Positions 10,069 through 19,999 of a stretch of DNA of 64,000 bases are shown here, piece after piece. The first letter of the stretch is position 1. Each line of letters begins with the position of its first letter. A program made the translations under genes and the position numbers. This DNA is from Tillus elongatus (lineage: Eukaryota; Arthropoda; Insecta; Coleoptera; Cleridae): assembly GCA_964006375.1 (NCBI GenBank), contig OZ023266.1, positions 156,247,792 through 156,311,791 on the forward strand. The letters are read 5' to 3'. The notes beneath the pieces are model-generated. The model worked only from the letters and a program-made list of their open reading frames with translations, was not told where the DNA came from and searched no databases.

Positions 10069-10367
10069 CTAATGCTTTAGAATGTTACGTATGTGATAAT
10101 CAAGAAGATAATTTGGGCAAGTGCATTCGAACAATAGCTACATGTAAATATGGAGAAGATGTATGTTTATCAGAAATTAGTTGGGGCAGTTTGCCCTATT
10201 TTCAGCAGGGTGCTGTCAAACAATATTACATATCTAAGAGATGCGCAACTGAAGATAAGTGCGCCAAATATAGGTCGACTAATATGGCTTATTGTTCACA
10301 TATCTGGTATCAAGATTGGAAGTGTTCCGAATGTTGTAAAGGAGACAGATGTAATTACTTCATCATT
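10069..10367 (+). CDS. Ly6/uPAR gene, exon 2 (three-finger domain)
   Basis: Encodes the whole cysteine-rich domain of a small Ly6/uPAR protein. After the signal peptide it begins LECYVC, the standard Ly6 opening, and closes with ECCKGDRCN, the standard Cys-Cys-x-x-x-x-Cys-Asn ending. I count 12 cysteines, enough for the four core three-finger disulfides and additional bridges. Insect members are GPI-anchored on cell surfaces, with roles in septate junctions, behaviour and ion-channel regulation; which applies here is not visible. It is preceded by TTTCAG (10063-10068) and followed by donor GTAAGT (10368-10373) in phase 0. The spliced protein is 147 residues, typical for the family. I do not recognise a specific ortholog. 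Confidence 0.88.
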
Positions 10368-10485
10368 GTAAGTATATGCTCTAGTTATGTATGCATTATA
10401 AAGGGTAAATTTGCAGTGATGCAGCGGAGCAAGTACGACTGGCGTTAAAAAAAAAATACAAAATAAGTTGTCTTTTGGTCCTGAT

Positions 10486-10493
10486 CAAATTTC
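10486..10493. repeat. Target-site duplication of the Merlin element (left)
   Basis: CAAATTTC at 10486-10493 is repeated at 12926-12933, directly outside the inverted termini. Eight bases is within the 8-9 bp expected for Merlin. Confidence 0.85.
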
Positions 10494-12925
10494 GGTAAAT
10501 TTGCAGAATAACTCACGAACGATTTTTAGAAAAATTTTTCCACAGAAAGCCTTTAAAACCCCCCTAGAGCAAAAATGCAACCGAAAAAGGCCTTGTTAAC
10601 CACCCCCAGGGAAGCAACGGGACCAGGAGCGAAATGGGGTGCTGGGTGGGGGAAGAAAATAAAGAGGAGAACCGAGAAGGAGTGTAAAACGACCGCAAGA
10701 AGCAGGCAAAGCGAATCCCCCGGACCCCCATCTCCCCGGCGCCCCTTAGGCAGACAGGCCCCGCCTCCGCATTGAGAGAGCGGCATTGTCGGACGGTGCC
10801 CACAACTGTAGGGTCCCGCCCCGTCCGACGTTTCTGACCAACAGGGCTGCCTGACCTGACCTTCCAGACCTGCCCCGCGGGACAGGTGAGGACAGTAAGG
10901 CCCCCAGAATAGCCGCCCCCAGCCGAACCGCCGCCGCAAGCCCTAGTATCGCTAAATCCGCGCCCCCGGATGGTGCCAACGGCTGGAGGGACGTGACCCG
11001 ACCCTCCCGACCTGCCCTTGGTGTGCAGGAAGGCCATGTCAGGTAAGCCCATAGAGCAGCAAGTACCTCCCAGCAAGGCAGCCCACGCAATGCATGCAGC
11101 GACAGAATGTCCGTACGTAAGCATCGCCGTCCCCAGTGCCAACCCCCACAACAAAAGCGAACCCACTACCGGCGTCCAGTTGGAGGAATAACAGTGATAA
11201 AAGAAAGGAAAGAATTGAAAATACTAAACTTACCTGAGGGAACTGAAGAGACAGAACATGGGGCGCGCGTGGACTCGGAGACCAACTACCGTAGAGGGTG
11301 CTCAAGACCCGGATAGAGCGCAGCAGCAGCCTGCCAGAAGTGGTGCAGCCGGACGGCGGTATCGGGGTAAATCCTGCGAAACATAGCGTCAGCCAAGTAA
11401 CTGTCAAAGTGAGCCTCCCTGAGTCCGGCCCTGGGCACATGGCGCCTAGCCTCCAACCACAGGCGCTCTATGTTTTGGGTATGCGCGCCGGTTTCGGGAT
11501 CAACAAAGTGGAGGTTGTGGTTCACAGTGAAATGGCGGAACCCCGCCGCCTCCAAATCGCTGTAGCCCCTCCAGCAGTCCGTCATGATGACGCTGCCAGG
11601 CAACACATGGTCCCGAATCACCCGCATCAACGTCCGCGCACTACGATCAGCGACCGGAACCATAAATGCCTGGCCACAAACACCCCGAACCACGCACAAC
11701 CCCCCCGACCACCCATTGACCACGCAAACGACGCCCACGGTTGTATTTCCGCCGGGAAAATTTCGCCTCGTCAATCTCCACGACGACATCGGGGCCCCCA
11801 ATCGCCGACGTCATACCAGTGAAATGATCGACGAGCACCTCCCGGACGAAATTAAACCAGTCCACGACCGTGTGCGCCGCCAGCTTCGTCTCCGCCATAG
11901 CATAACGCACACGCGGCGGATTACGCGACAAGTAAATCATCACAAGCTGACACACCTGCTGCACGCCGATGTGGGCCCCCGCGAAGAAGGTTCCGGCCAG
12001 CGCAGACACGCGGAACCTGCATGTACCGCGATGTCTCGTTGTGTATCGCCTGTCGCAATTGAACACAGGCAACCCACCATAGAACGTAAGTGGCACCTTG
12101 CGCGAACACCGGAGGCAGCATGTGTGGCAGAGAAGTGCGCCGTGGGCCCTCAGGTAGTCAGACAATGCAACGTCGTTCCACAACAAAGCGCAAAACTCAA
12201 TGTCTCATTGTGCAGAAACGGCACACGTTGTAACCGCACACCTCCACCGTCGGCAACACAGCCACAGTATGTCCAGCCATAACAAACACCTGTAAAACGA
12301 AACAGGAACAAAGCGGAAACAAAAGTTAGGAGAAGAAAGAAATGCCGTGAAAGTTGAAACGCAAAGAGCAAAAACGAACTGAGCGCATTAAAGCGAACAA
12401 GGCAAAGAGGGAGACGAAAAGCGGCAGTGCACGTAGGAATATCAACCGCTGACCAATGGGCAGACAAGTAGTACGGACCTCAGGAAGGGCACAAAGAATG
12501 TAAGGGAAAAGCTGACCCGCGGAGGAAGCGAAACGGCGTGTTAGGGTACGCAACCGAAAACGACGCCAATGGAATAACGGGATATCGCCAGCTTTTAGAA
12601 CGAAATATGTAACATCTTGTCCACTGACCAGGAAAAGAGACAGCGCTATCGAACGAATAAACAGCAAAGATAGCATGAGTGACCGAGTGAGAAACATTGT
12701 GGAGCCGCAAAGTATGAACAGTAACCCTATGAGGTAAGACAGGGCCGCACTAAGGCAACTAGGTGAAAGTGCTGAAGTGACAGAAAAAGTTTTAAGGCTA
12801 ATAACTCAGCTAATAGAGGAGAACAAAAGGTAAGATTAGTGCTACCATGTATCTACCATTGCAAACTTTATCTATCAGCAGTTGATATTTTTCAAATCGT
12901 CCGTGAGTTAAACTGCAAATTCACC
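10494..12925 (-). mobile_element. Merlin (IS1016-like) DNA transposon, GC-rich
   Basis: The 2.43-kb element has inverted ends starting GGTAAATTTGCAG on the left and GGTGAATTTGCAG on the right strand, with similarity over about 45 bp (including AACTCACG-ACGATTT). An 8-bp direct duplication CAAATTTC flanks it. The internal transposase is of the IS1595/ISXO2 family, the bacterial relative of eukaryotic Merlin elements. The interior is strikingly GC-rich (about 10560-12440) against AT-rich surroundings, while its TIRs are AT-rich. The rest of the interior shows only noise frames caused by high GC. Confidence 0.88.
11286..12186 (-). pseudogene. Merlin transposase (ISXO2-like DDE), one frameshift
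   Basis: Two overlapping minus-strand frames together give a DDE transposase. The upstream frame (12186 down to about 11705) has a zinc-ribbon-like N-terminus with CHTCC and a later cysteine cluster, then the first catalytic Asp in VEIDEAKFSRRK and RGQWVVGG. The downstream frame (about 11705 to 11286) has the second Asp in MTDCWRGY and the Glu in QNIERLWLEAR. They join within a run of seven C at 11700-11706, so a one-base change there broke the gene, unless it is a sequencing error or a slip site. The conserved residues are otherwise intact. It moves the element by cut-and-paste; it is not a host gene. Confidence 0.85.
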
Positions 12926-13245
12926 CAAATTTCTTCTTTTCTTTTAAAAGGTTCATGTGATGTTCTGAGTGCTCAGCTGTGGCAACTTGGCAAAGATGTG
13001 TTGTAGACACCTCAGAAGTAAACAAAGAATCGGGTAGAATCGGAACACAGAATTGAAGGTGCGACAATATGCACTGTTGCCAGATGAGTATTATCAAGGG
13101 TCATTTTAAATAAAGAAGGAAATCAAGGGGTGAACAAATGTTTTTATAATGTAAATAAATTATAATATGACGTCATCTACATAAATCGATATTTGACATA
13201 TTTTGCGGAAAGCAGCAGGAAAACGGAAATGTAAATAGTAAATTT

Positions 13246-13495
13246 TGAGCCACGTCGGTCCAGTGGAAAAAACGTGTGCCTCTGGATCCAAGGGTACTGG
13301 GTTTGAGTCTTAGGTTTCCCCCCTCCTCCCTTTTCAGTAAATCAGTAACATCACCAGAGGTTGCGCCGTTGTGACTGGGCAAAGTAATCAAGTTCCGCCT
13401 TTCCCAGGGGGCATAGAGCCGTAGGTCCCTGGCCCATGCGATGTTGGGCACGTTAAAGATCCAAATTTCACGGGCACTGAGGTGAATGAATCAGT
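13246..13495 (+). mobile_element. tRNA-derived SINE, copy 1
   Basis: The head (13246-13320) has a GTCCAGTGG box and a degraded B box (GGGTTTGAGTC), and is followed by the shared body with GGGCACGTTAAAGATCC. It aligns to copies at 14180-14431, 60117-60400, 60507-60828 and 63326-63537, with part of the 3' body missing. Confidence 0.75.
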
Positions 13496-14179
13496 TTAAT
13501 AAAGTAAATGAAGCAATTTCGCTTGCGAATTGATGATGATAAATACAACTCTATATGCTAATAGCAGACTATATCCAATATATTATTTTGAAAAGTTGAA
13601 ATGTTTCATGGTAATGAAGCAATTTCTACTGACAACTGTCGATGATGTTTTTTACTCATTTAAGGTTGGAACCTACTAACTGTGCGAATGGTTAACCTAA
13701 ACCGCAGCCAAAGAAACCGAACAATAAATGAAAGGTTGGAACCTAAAACATAAACAAACACTTCAAAGGGAAACCTATTTTGAGCCATTTTTTGGGTCAT
13801 GTTTATAATCGACAGTTGTCAGTAGAAATTGCTTCATTACCATGAAACATTTCAACTTTTCAAAATAATATATTGGATACTGCTATTAGCATATAGAGTT
13901 GTATTTATCATCAACAATTCGCAACGGAAGTTGCTTCATTCACTTTTCATACTCATTTAAGGTTGGCATCTTAAATATAAACGAACACTTCGAAGGGAAA
14001 CCTATTTTGATCCATTTTCCGGTTATGTTTATCATCGACACTTGTCAGTAGACATTGCTTCATTACCATAAAACATTTCAACTTTCCAAAATATATTGGA
14101 TACTGTCTGCTACGAGCATATACAGTTGTATTTATCATCAGTAATTCGCAACGGAAATTGCTTCATTGACTTTATTAAG

Positions 14180-14431
14180 CTGATACATTCACCTCACTGT
14201 TCGGGAAATTTGGATCTTTAACGTGCCCAACATCGCATGGGCACGGTACCGACGGCTTTACGTCCCCTGGGAAGGTCGGAACGTGCAGATTACCTTGCTC
14301 AATCACAATGGCACAACCTCTGTTGATGTCACTGATTTACTGAAAAGGAAAGAGAGAGGGGAAACCTGGGAATCGAACCCAGTGCCCTTGTGTCCAGAGG
14401 CACACTTTTTTCCACTGGACTACCGTGGCTC
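14180..14431 (-). mobile_element. tRNA-derived SINE, copy 2
   Basis: Reverse-orientation partner of copy 1 in the foldback. The tRNA-like head on the minus strand reads GTAGTCCAGTGG, then GTGTGCCTCTGG, then the pol III B box GGGTTCGATTCCC. The B box is better preserved than in copy 1. The body carries the GGGCACGTTAAAGATCC word. Confidence 0.78.
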
Positions 14432-14447
14432 AAAATTTACTATTTAC

Positions 14448-15483
14448 TAAAGGTGTGCGAAGCTTCGAAATTTAGACCCGAGCCCTAACTCGGACCGAAC
14501 CTTCGGTTCGAAATTATGTTCGCAGTAGCTATGTTGAAGTAGTTCGACGTTCGAAATATGTAATTCTCCAAAATAGTTTGAACTTCGTTGCTCGAAAATA
14601 CTTCGAAATTTAACTTTACAGGCAATGAATGCTGCCAAAGTTGCGGCCCCGTTAACTCTGTAGCTGCGCTTTAAACTCGTCATCAGTCTCATTGTGTCAA
14701 TAGTGTAATGTTAGGAGATTTCACTCATGCATATTTCTGACAGTTGGTGGGACACATTGAGACACAACGGAGCCATTTAGCAATCACAGAATTATTTTTC
14801 TTATATATCCTAGCCTCCCAACACCTTTTTCAGTAACAACATTATAATGGCGGCATTCGAAGGCCATCGGTAACGTAAATTTTCAGAATTTATGAGGATA
14901 ATTGCAGATTGCCTTTGGAAAACACTGGTTTCAACATGTTTTATTTCACAGTGAGCCAAAAGAGTTAAATATTTACAATCAGGAGTCAGTTCAAATTTGA
15001 AGTGGTTATTTTATACCTATCATGCTCACTTTGAACCCTCTCAATCTGTTTGCTAAAACTGCTTAGCCAATGCCAAACCACGACAACATATTTATAATTG
15101 AGCTGAAAAGTTTGAAATATTCTTTGTTTTTGTATTTTTGATTTAACGTTGACCCATCTCCACAATGATTAGCACCAGAAGGGATTTTCACCCAAGCAAC
15201 CTGCAAATTTGTCTAACCCTTCCTTTTTGTAAAAAGAATGGGAATCTTTTACATATCAAATATTGTATGTTACAATATTCCTAAATTTTGTATTTAATGA
15301 AATGATATATGAACACTGAAGAATTTTTAGTAGTTCGATGTTCGATTTTGAATTTGTAAGAAGTTCGAATTTCGGCCTTGAACCTTAGACATACTATTTC
15401 AGAGGTTCGAAGTTCGAGTCAACATATTTGCTTGGGTTCGTTCAAAGTTCGGTTCCACCAAAACATGGGTTCGCACACCTCTA
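14448..15483. mobile_element. Non-autonomous hAT element
   Basis: Ends TAAAGGTGTGCGAA and, inverted, TAGAGGTGTGCGAA fit the hAT terminal pattern (YARNG). An 8-bp duplication CTATTTAC lies at 14440-14447 and 15484-15491. The 1,036-bp interior has no transposase but is rich in scattered TTCGAA-type words (for example ACCTTCGGTTCG, AGTTCGATGTTCGA), a sub-terminal repeat habit of hAT elements. Removing it restores the foldback arm. Confidence 0.88.
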
Positions 15484-15789
15484 CTATTTACATTTCCGTT
15501 TTCCTACTGCTATCAGTTTATATAGAGGGCATCATTTATTTACATTATAAAAACATTTGTTCACATCCTGATTTTCTTCTTCTGTATTTAAAATGACACT
15601 TGGTAATAATCATGTTGGTAATATTCATCTGGCAACAGTGCACATCGTCCTGCATTCAATTGTGTATTGTGTGTTCCGATTTTACCCGATTCTTTGTTTA
15701 CTCCTGACATGTCTACAACACATCTTTAGCTGGCACTTTTTTAATTTATGCGTTAAAACTGGTCAATTCCCAGACCTGTAGAAAACAGC

Positions 15790-16275
15790 ATAAGTATGTG
15801 CCAACTGGTGCTGCTTCTTTAATAGTGAATTCGCGTCCTTTAGCTTTGTTCTAGATTTTTGCTAAGGTCCTTGACATGATTCTCTACAACTTAATTTGTA
15901 ACTCAGTTAAAACACACTATCCTGGCAGCATGAATTTTTTCAAGTCATTCTATTATCACGGATACAGCCAGTTTTACTGAATTGGTTGTGATTTAAATTA
16001 ATGCTGATGGTCAGGCTGGTTTCATTTAGGACTTCGTAAAGGTCTTTGACTGCATAAATCACTGTATTGTTGGAGAAGCTGAAATCATACCTACTCCATG
16101 GTTTGGAGACAGTGTGTCAGTTATAATAGCTTTAAGTTGCCTGAATTTATCGCCGTTTCTGGGATACCTCAGTGGTCCAACTTGGGACCACTATTGTTTT
16201 TGTTGTTTCTTAATGATTTTGATTCCAGGTTGTAGGAATTGACACTTTTTTATGCAGATGACTTGAAGCTAAGGG
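15790..16275 (+). pseudogene. Decayed LINE reverse transcriptase relic
   Basis: No long frame survives, but RT motifs can be read: FAKVLDMILYNLI near 15850, then after stops and shifts GIPQWSNLGPLLFLLFLNDF near 16160-16220, and the active site LFYADDLKL at about 16245-16275. The order and spacing are those of a non-LTR RT. The relic ends where the dispersed terminal motif begins (16271). Confidence 0.7.
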
Positions 16276-16300
16276 CGTTATAGTAGCGAATTTTCATAAG
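16271..16300 (+). repeat. Dispersed terminal motif, partial
   Basis: Reads GGGCGTTATAGTAGCGAATT followed by TTCATAAG: the inner half of the shared terminal motif, here next to a LINE relic. Confidence 0.55.
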
Positions 16301-16711
16301 AATTGTACACTATTATTATACGGAATATTAGTAACGCCAATACTTTAAACTTAGACAGACCTTGAAGATCGATTTTGGAGGTCCTAGTATGAGCACATTT
16401 GATGAATTCTTTCGAAAGTGTTGCCATCAATATCTATTATCCAAAAAATCTTGTGTTCAAACTCTTTTTGAGAAACATGCCCAAAACTCAATTTTCTATC
16501 GAGCTCCAGAACTAAATTTGGCTATATCTGTAGATAATGTAAGTCTCTTTAAAAGAAACTTATATTACAAATTTCATCAAAGTTATACAGAAGATTTCAG
16601 GAAGGAAACTTAATTCACATTTAGAAAAGTAAAGTATCTGCCAAATTATAAACGTAGCAGTTATTTTTCCTTATTAATGATTTCGTTTTAGTCAACCTAA
16701 TCAAACCGGTT
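16301..16711. other. No gene seen (83-codon frame of unknown origin)
   Basis: An 83-codon frame at 16362-16613 has no recognisable motif. Its last part contains AAAGTATCTGCCAAATT-type wording like the nearby repeat family, so repeat debris is the simplest reading. Confidence 0.35.
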
Positions 16712-16872
16712 TTTAGTGAATTTTCTTTAAAAAAATTCACTAATGAGGAGATCCCGACTTTTGAATTTTGAAAAAATTTCTTCAAATGAGCGCGAACTAG
16801 GCCCCCTAGAACACATATCCGGGGTCAGTTTCAATTTTTATATGTTTATATATATATATATATTTATATATA

Positions 16873-16951
<79 letters not shown>

Positions 16952-17790
16952 CACACCGATAACTCAAAAAATAATAGGCCGATTTTGACTAAATTTGGTG
17001 GAAAAATTCCTTTTGCAAATGGCTTGGATAAGTTCGTTAGCCAGGAAAATCTGACCAGGTTTTCCCGGAAAATTTTGTATTTTCTTTCGAAAAAAATTTA
17101 TATCTCCGGAATTAACAAAGTAAGGGCAACCAAATTTGGTACGCTAGTGAATATCCTTATAAGTAATCTACCTACCAAAATTTAGCTATGTAGGTCAAAA
17201 GACAAAAAAGTTATAGGCATTTAAAGAAAAATAAATTGGGGTTTTCCTCAAAACGTCAAAGTTGCGATTTAAAACGTCAAAATCGGCAACATTTAGGCAA
17301 AGAACTTGAATCTAATACGGGATATGGAAATCAAATGTCTCAAGAAGGATGTTTTACAAATTCTGAAGTCTTAGTTTCAACCGTCATTGTCCTTCATTTT
17401 ACTAAAATGTTTCCAGAAAATTCATTTCAAATAGACCCTTACTCTGATGCTTGGCAGTAGCCTTAGCTATAGAGTTTATCGTTTAATGGTATATAATTTT
17501 TGTCGAATTTTCGTCAAAAATCAATAAAGCTCAATATATCCGTTATTATACAAGATATGAAGAAAATTTGTATATATTAATTATAGGGTGTCTTGAGCTA
17601 CATCTTAAAAAAATATTTCTACAATCACAGGATGGCCCATAAGTCGTTGGTGATACAAATTTTCTTCTTTTTTTTTTTTTAATCAAACACGCCTTATGTT
17701 ATTGCATTTTTGAATTTTTCAGCGATGCATGTTTGTAAGAAAAGAAATTCGGGACGCAGCAAGTGCGTTATGGTAGCGAATTTTCATTAA
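16712..17790 (-). repeat. Dispersed repeat, copy B, with (TA)n
   Basis: About 1.07 kb, reverse relative of copy A (1-247 plus 5252-6001). It starts at a hairpin (16712-16743, TTTAGTGAATTTTC against AAATTCACTAA), has a (TA)n tract at 16846-16949, and ends with GGACGCAGCAAGTGCGTTAT at 17753-17772. The presence of both halves of A in one piece here confirms that A was split by Copia. Confidence 0.82.
16846..16949. repeat. (TA)n microsatellite inside copy B
   Basis: About 100 bp of nearly pure TA with a few TTTA interruptions near its start. It sits exactly where copy A has a short ACATACATACATATA stretch. Confidence 0.9.
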
Positions 17791-18062
17791 ATGCTTCAAA
17801 TTTGAATAGCTCAATTTGCTATTAACCTATAAGGTTGACCAAGAAACGAGTTTTTCCGGGAACACTTTAAGTTTGCTTTTGGAAATTTTTGTACATTTTC
17901 ACACAATAAAGTTATTTTTATGAAACATGGCACATTGTTTTTACTATATAGGTTATACTGGTAACCAAAATTGATGCCTGCTTTCTTAAAAAGGAAACAC
18001 ACATATTTGCAATTCAAAACATTTTTATGAAAATTCACTACCATAACGCACTTGCTGCGTCC
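17751..18062. mobile_element. 312-bp unit with ~36-bp terminal inverted repeats
   Basis: The left end GGGACGCAGCAAGTGCGTTA continuing TGGTAGCGAATTTTCAT is mirrored at 18028-18062. Inside it reads AAATGCTTCAAATTTGAATA, like the starts at 56921, 57371 and 63730. No coding content. It shares its left terminus with copy B, so the two may be one compound element. Confidence 0.7.
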
Positions 18063-19134
18063 AGAGTTTTTTCAATATCAACAATAACAAAATTATAATT
18101 TCAGACTCAAAGGTTACAAACTTATTCAGGCGTTTTAAACAAAAATGAGATATTGTTCAAAATGTATAAAATCTGTGCACTGTTGTTTCTCCAAATGTCA
18201 AAATAAAACAAAGAAAACATACATTCATCGAGCTGGATTCAATCGCGCAACCTTCTGCTTATGAGGCATACGTCAACCAGCGTTTTGTTTACATGATACA
18301 TTAGATTGGCTTCATGCCCGGGATATTATATTCAAAGTATACGTAACAATTAATTACAGAATTGGTAGAATTACCATTGAAACACATCTCACAACTGTTT
18401 CGGTCTTATATGACGTCTTATGTCTAAGTTTAAAGATAAAAGAAACTATTTTAGAATCAATTATTTAGAGACTTGGCTTGTTTCGTTTACATTTCTCCTA
18501 TATTATGCGACAGCATAATATATCTATGCTGCGTTAAAACTGTATTTGAGGCCGTTCATAAAGTTACAAATATAGTGTCTTTAATAATTGATTGAATCCC
18601 CCAGTTAACTAGCAATCACTTGGCAAATTTTTAATGTCATGTCTGTCATTTTCCATAATTGCGGCCGAGATTTCACGATTGTTGGTTCGGGTAGTATGTT
18701 TTATGCCTGGTCTATATTTAGTTTGGTTACCGTTGATGTATGATTTATACCTGTTAGATGATCCTATTCACCAAGAAAATCTGGAGGAGTTCAGAGCGCC
18801 GGTGATCTTGTGTGAATCGATCTACGTGTGTACAAAACCTGACGATCGTTTCACTAACCAAGTTAGCGTCATCAGACGATGAATAATTCTAGAATTATTT
18901 GGTTAGCGAAACGATAGTCAAGTTTTGTAAAATGTTTTGTGGTGATTTGAGTTCTCCAAGTGTACTTATTAGCCGCTGCTGCAACATGTGTGTCATGGGA
19001 CTTTAATGTTATAGAAAATAGTAGTATAACGTCCCAAGTGAAGAAGCCACATAAATACCATTAGGCCTGTGAACCTGTTAAATTAGTTTTCTTTAATTCT
19101 TGCATTTTTACTAAAGCATATGTTTTTGTTTCAG
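18063..19134. other. 3' part of Ly6 intron 2, mostly unique
   Basis: AT-rich, with no recognised repeat apart from a tRNA-like fragment at about 18228-18290 (minus strand: GCCTCATAAGCAGAAGG followed by a degraded T arm). It ends with a pyrimidine stretch and TTTCAG. Confidence 0.5.
18228..18290 (-). tRNA. tRNA-Met-like fragment (pseudo or SINE remnant)
   Basis: On the minus strand an anticodon-arm-like stretch CCTCATAAGCAGAAGG (CAT anticodon) is followed by GATTGAATCC, a degraded T arm. The 5' half does not fold into a proper D arm as far as I can see, so this is not a functional tRNA gene. Confidence 0.3.
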
Positions 19135-19221
19135 TCTGGTTCGAGCAGAAATCATATAAACCACCTATCGATTTTGAGTACAGCTTTACTAATGGTTTTG
19201 TACACATTTTTTCTTAAATGA
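19135..19221 (+). CDS. Ly6/uPAR gene, exon 3 (GPI-anchor signal)
   Basis: Follows TTTGTTTCAG in phase 0, matching the exon 2 donor. It codes for 28 residues beginning SGSSRNHINH and then a hydrophobic tail (LSILSTALLMVLYTFFL) ending K-stop. Small residues SGS just upstream of a spacer and a C-terminal hydrophobic run form a typical GPI attachment signal, exactly what a Ly6 protein truncated after CCxxxxCN lacks. Open frame, phase and function all agree, so I take it as the terminal exon despite the 8.8-kb distance. Confidence 0.8.
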   Translation, partial: SGSSRNHINHLSILSTALLMVLYTFFLK

Positions 19222-19735
19222 TAAATATTTATCCTAGATGATAATCGATTTTTATGTTTGTTAAAAGTTATGATGAAGATATCCGTCCATGTGCCTGTAT
19301 ACAAAAATTTTTAACCGTCCATTCTATACATAGATCTGTATTTTTTTTAATCTATTTTATCTCTATTTTTTATAGTTTAAAAACATTATTTTCTAAGTTA
19401 TACTTAAGATGGGTATTTAATTACATAGCTCTGTTGTTTTGGATAAATATTACTTAGGGTTATGAAAATTAATATTACACTTTGTTTTATATAGCAAATT
19501 TTATTGCACGACAGTGGTTTTACACAAAAAATTGCATTTATTATATAAGTAGTTTGGTTGTTTGTATTTTACTGAGTAAAAATAAGCATCAGTGACAACT
19601 AATAATTATGAAACATGTATATTTGTTAAGTAATTTTATAGATTGTTTTCGCGTAATAAATCCAAATTTTTAATTTGGATAGGTACCTTTTCGTAGATCG
19701 CATTATTTCAATAAAATGGTACAAGGCTTGCTCAT
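19222..19735 (+). other. Probable 3' UTR of the Ly6 gene
   Basis: AT-rich with no open frame of note. Candidate polyadenylation signals AATAAA occur at about 19654 and 19710. Which is used is not determinable. Confidence 0.5.
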
Positions 19736-19999
19736 GGAGCAATACAACATGAAAAAATTATATGGGTGATGCGCAGGTAAAGGGGCATATCTATTAAAAC
19801 CATAATTTTCAGTATGGCCAAGTAATGTTTTTCTTTTCCAATTTTATTTTAGACACTGAATTAGATGATTTTCTTCTAACTGGTTGTATTAAACAAACTA
19901 AAGCCAAAGTGGAATGTATGATTATATAAACCAATGTGTTCTGTTTGAAGACTCCCAAAAGCCTCATATTAACACAGGTAGTGGCCAGACGTTCATTCA

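Larger units (their letters stand above)
12985..15740. repeat. Large foldback (long inverted repeat) with SINEs, interrupted by hAT
   Basis: Left arm about 12985-13700 and right arm about 13790-15740 are inverted relatives. 12985-13245 matches 15484-15740, 13246-13495 matches 14180-14431, and 13500-13660 matches 13800-13960 and again 14013-14170. The right arm is longer because of an internal duplication of about 230 bp and a hAT insertion (14448-15483). The centre near 13670-13790 carries GGTTGGAACCT twice. The SINE was evidently part of the unit before it was inverted. Confidence 0.8.
10368..19134 (+). other. Intron 2 of the Ly6 gene (8.8 kb, transposon-filled)
   Basis: Starts GTAAGT and ends TTTTTGTTTCAG. 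It contains a Merlin element, a foldback with SINEs and a hAT element, a LINE relic and a non-coding repeat with a (TA)n tract. The neighbouring intron 1 is only 110 bp. Confidence 0.75.

Noticed and set aside
10553..11440. Several overlapping long frames on both strands (up to 200 codons)
   Set aside because: They occupy the GC-rich Merlin interior where stop codons are rare in all frames; no motif, low-complexity composition.
11298..12282. Plus-strand frames of 174 and 232 codons
   Set aside because: Shadows of the transposase on the minus strand in GC-rich DNA.
12150..12710. Minus-strand frames of 76-123 codons at the start of the Merlin transposase
   Set aside because: No recognised domain and no continuity with the DDE frame; they may include the real N-terminus but nothing supports it.
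16743..16988. 81-codon frame rich in YIYIYI
   Set aside because: It is a translated (TA)n microsatellite.
18228..18290. A functional tRNA-Met gene
   Set aside because: Anticodon and part of the T arm are readable but the D arm and acceptor do not fold.
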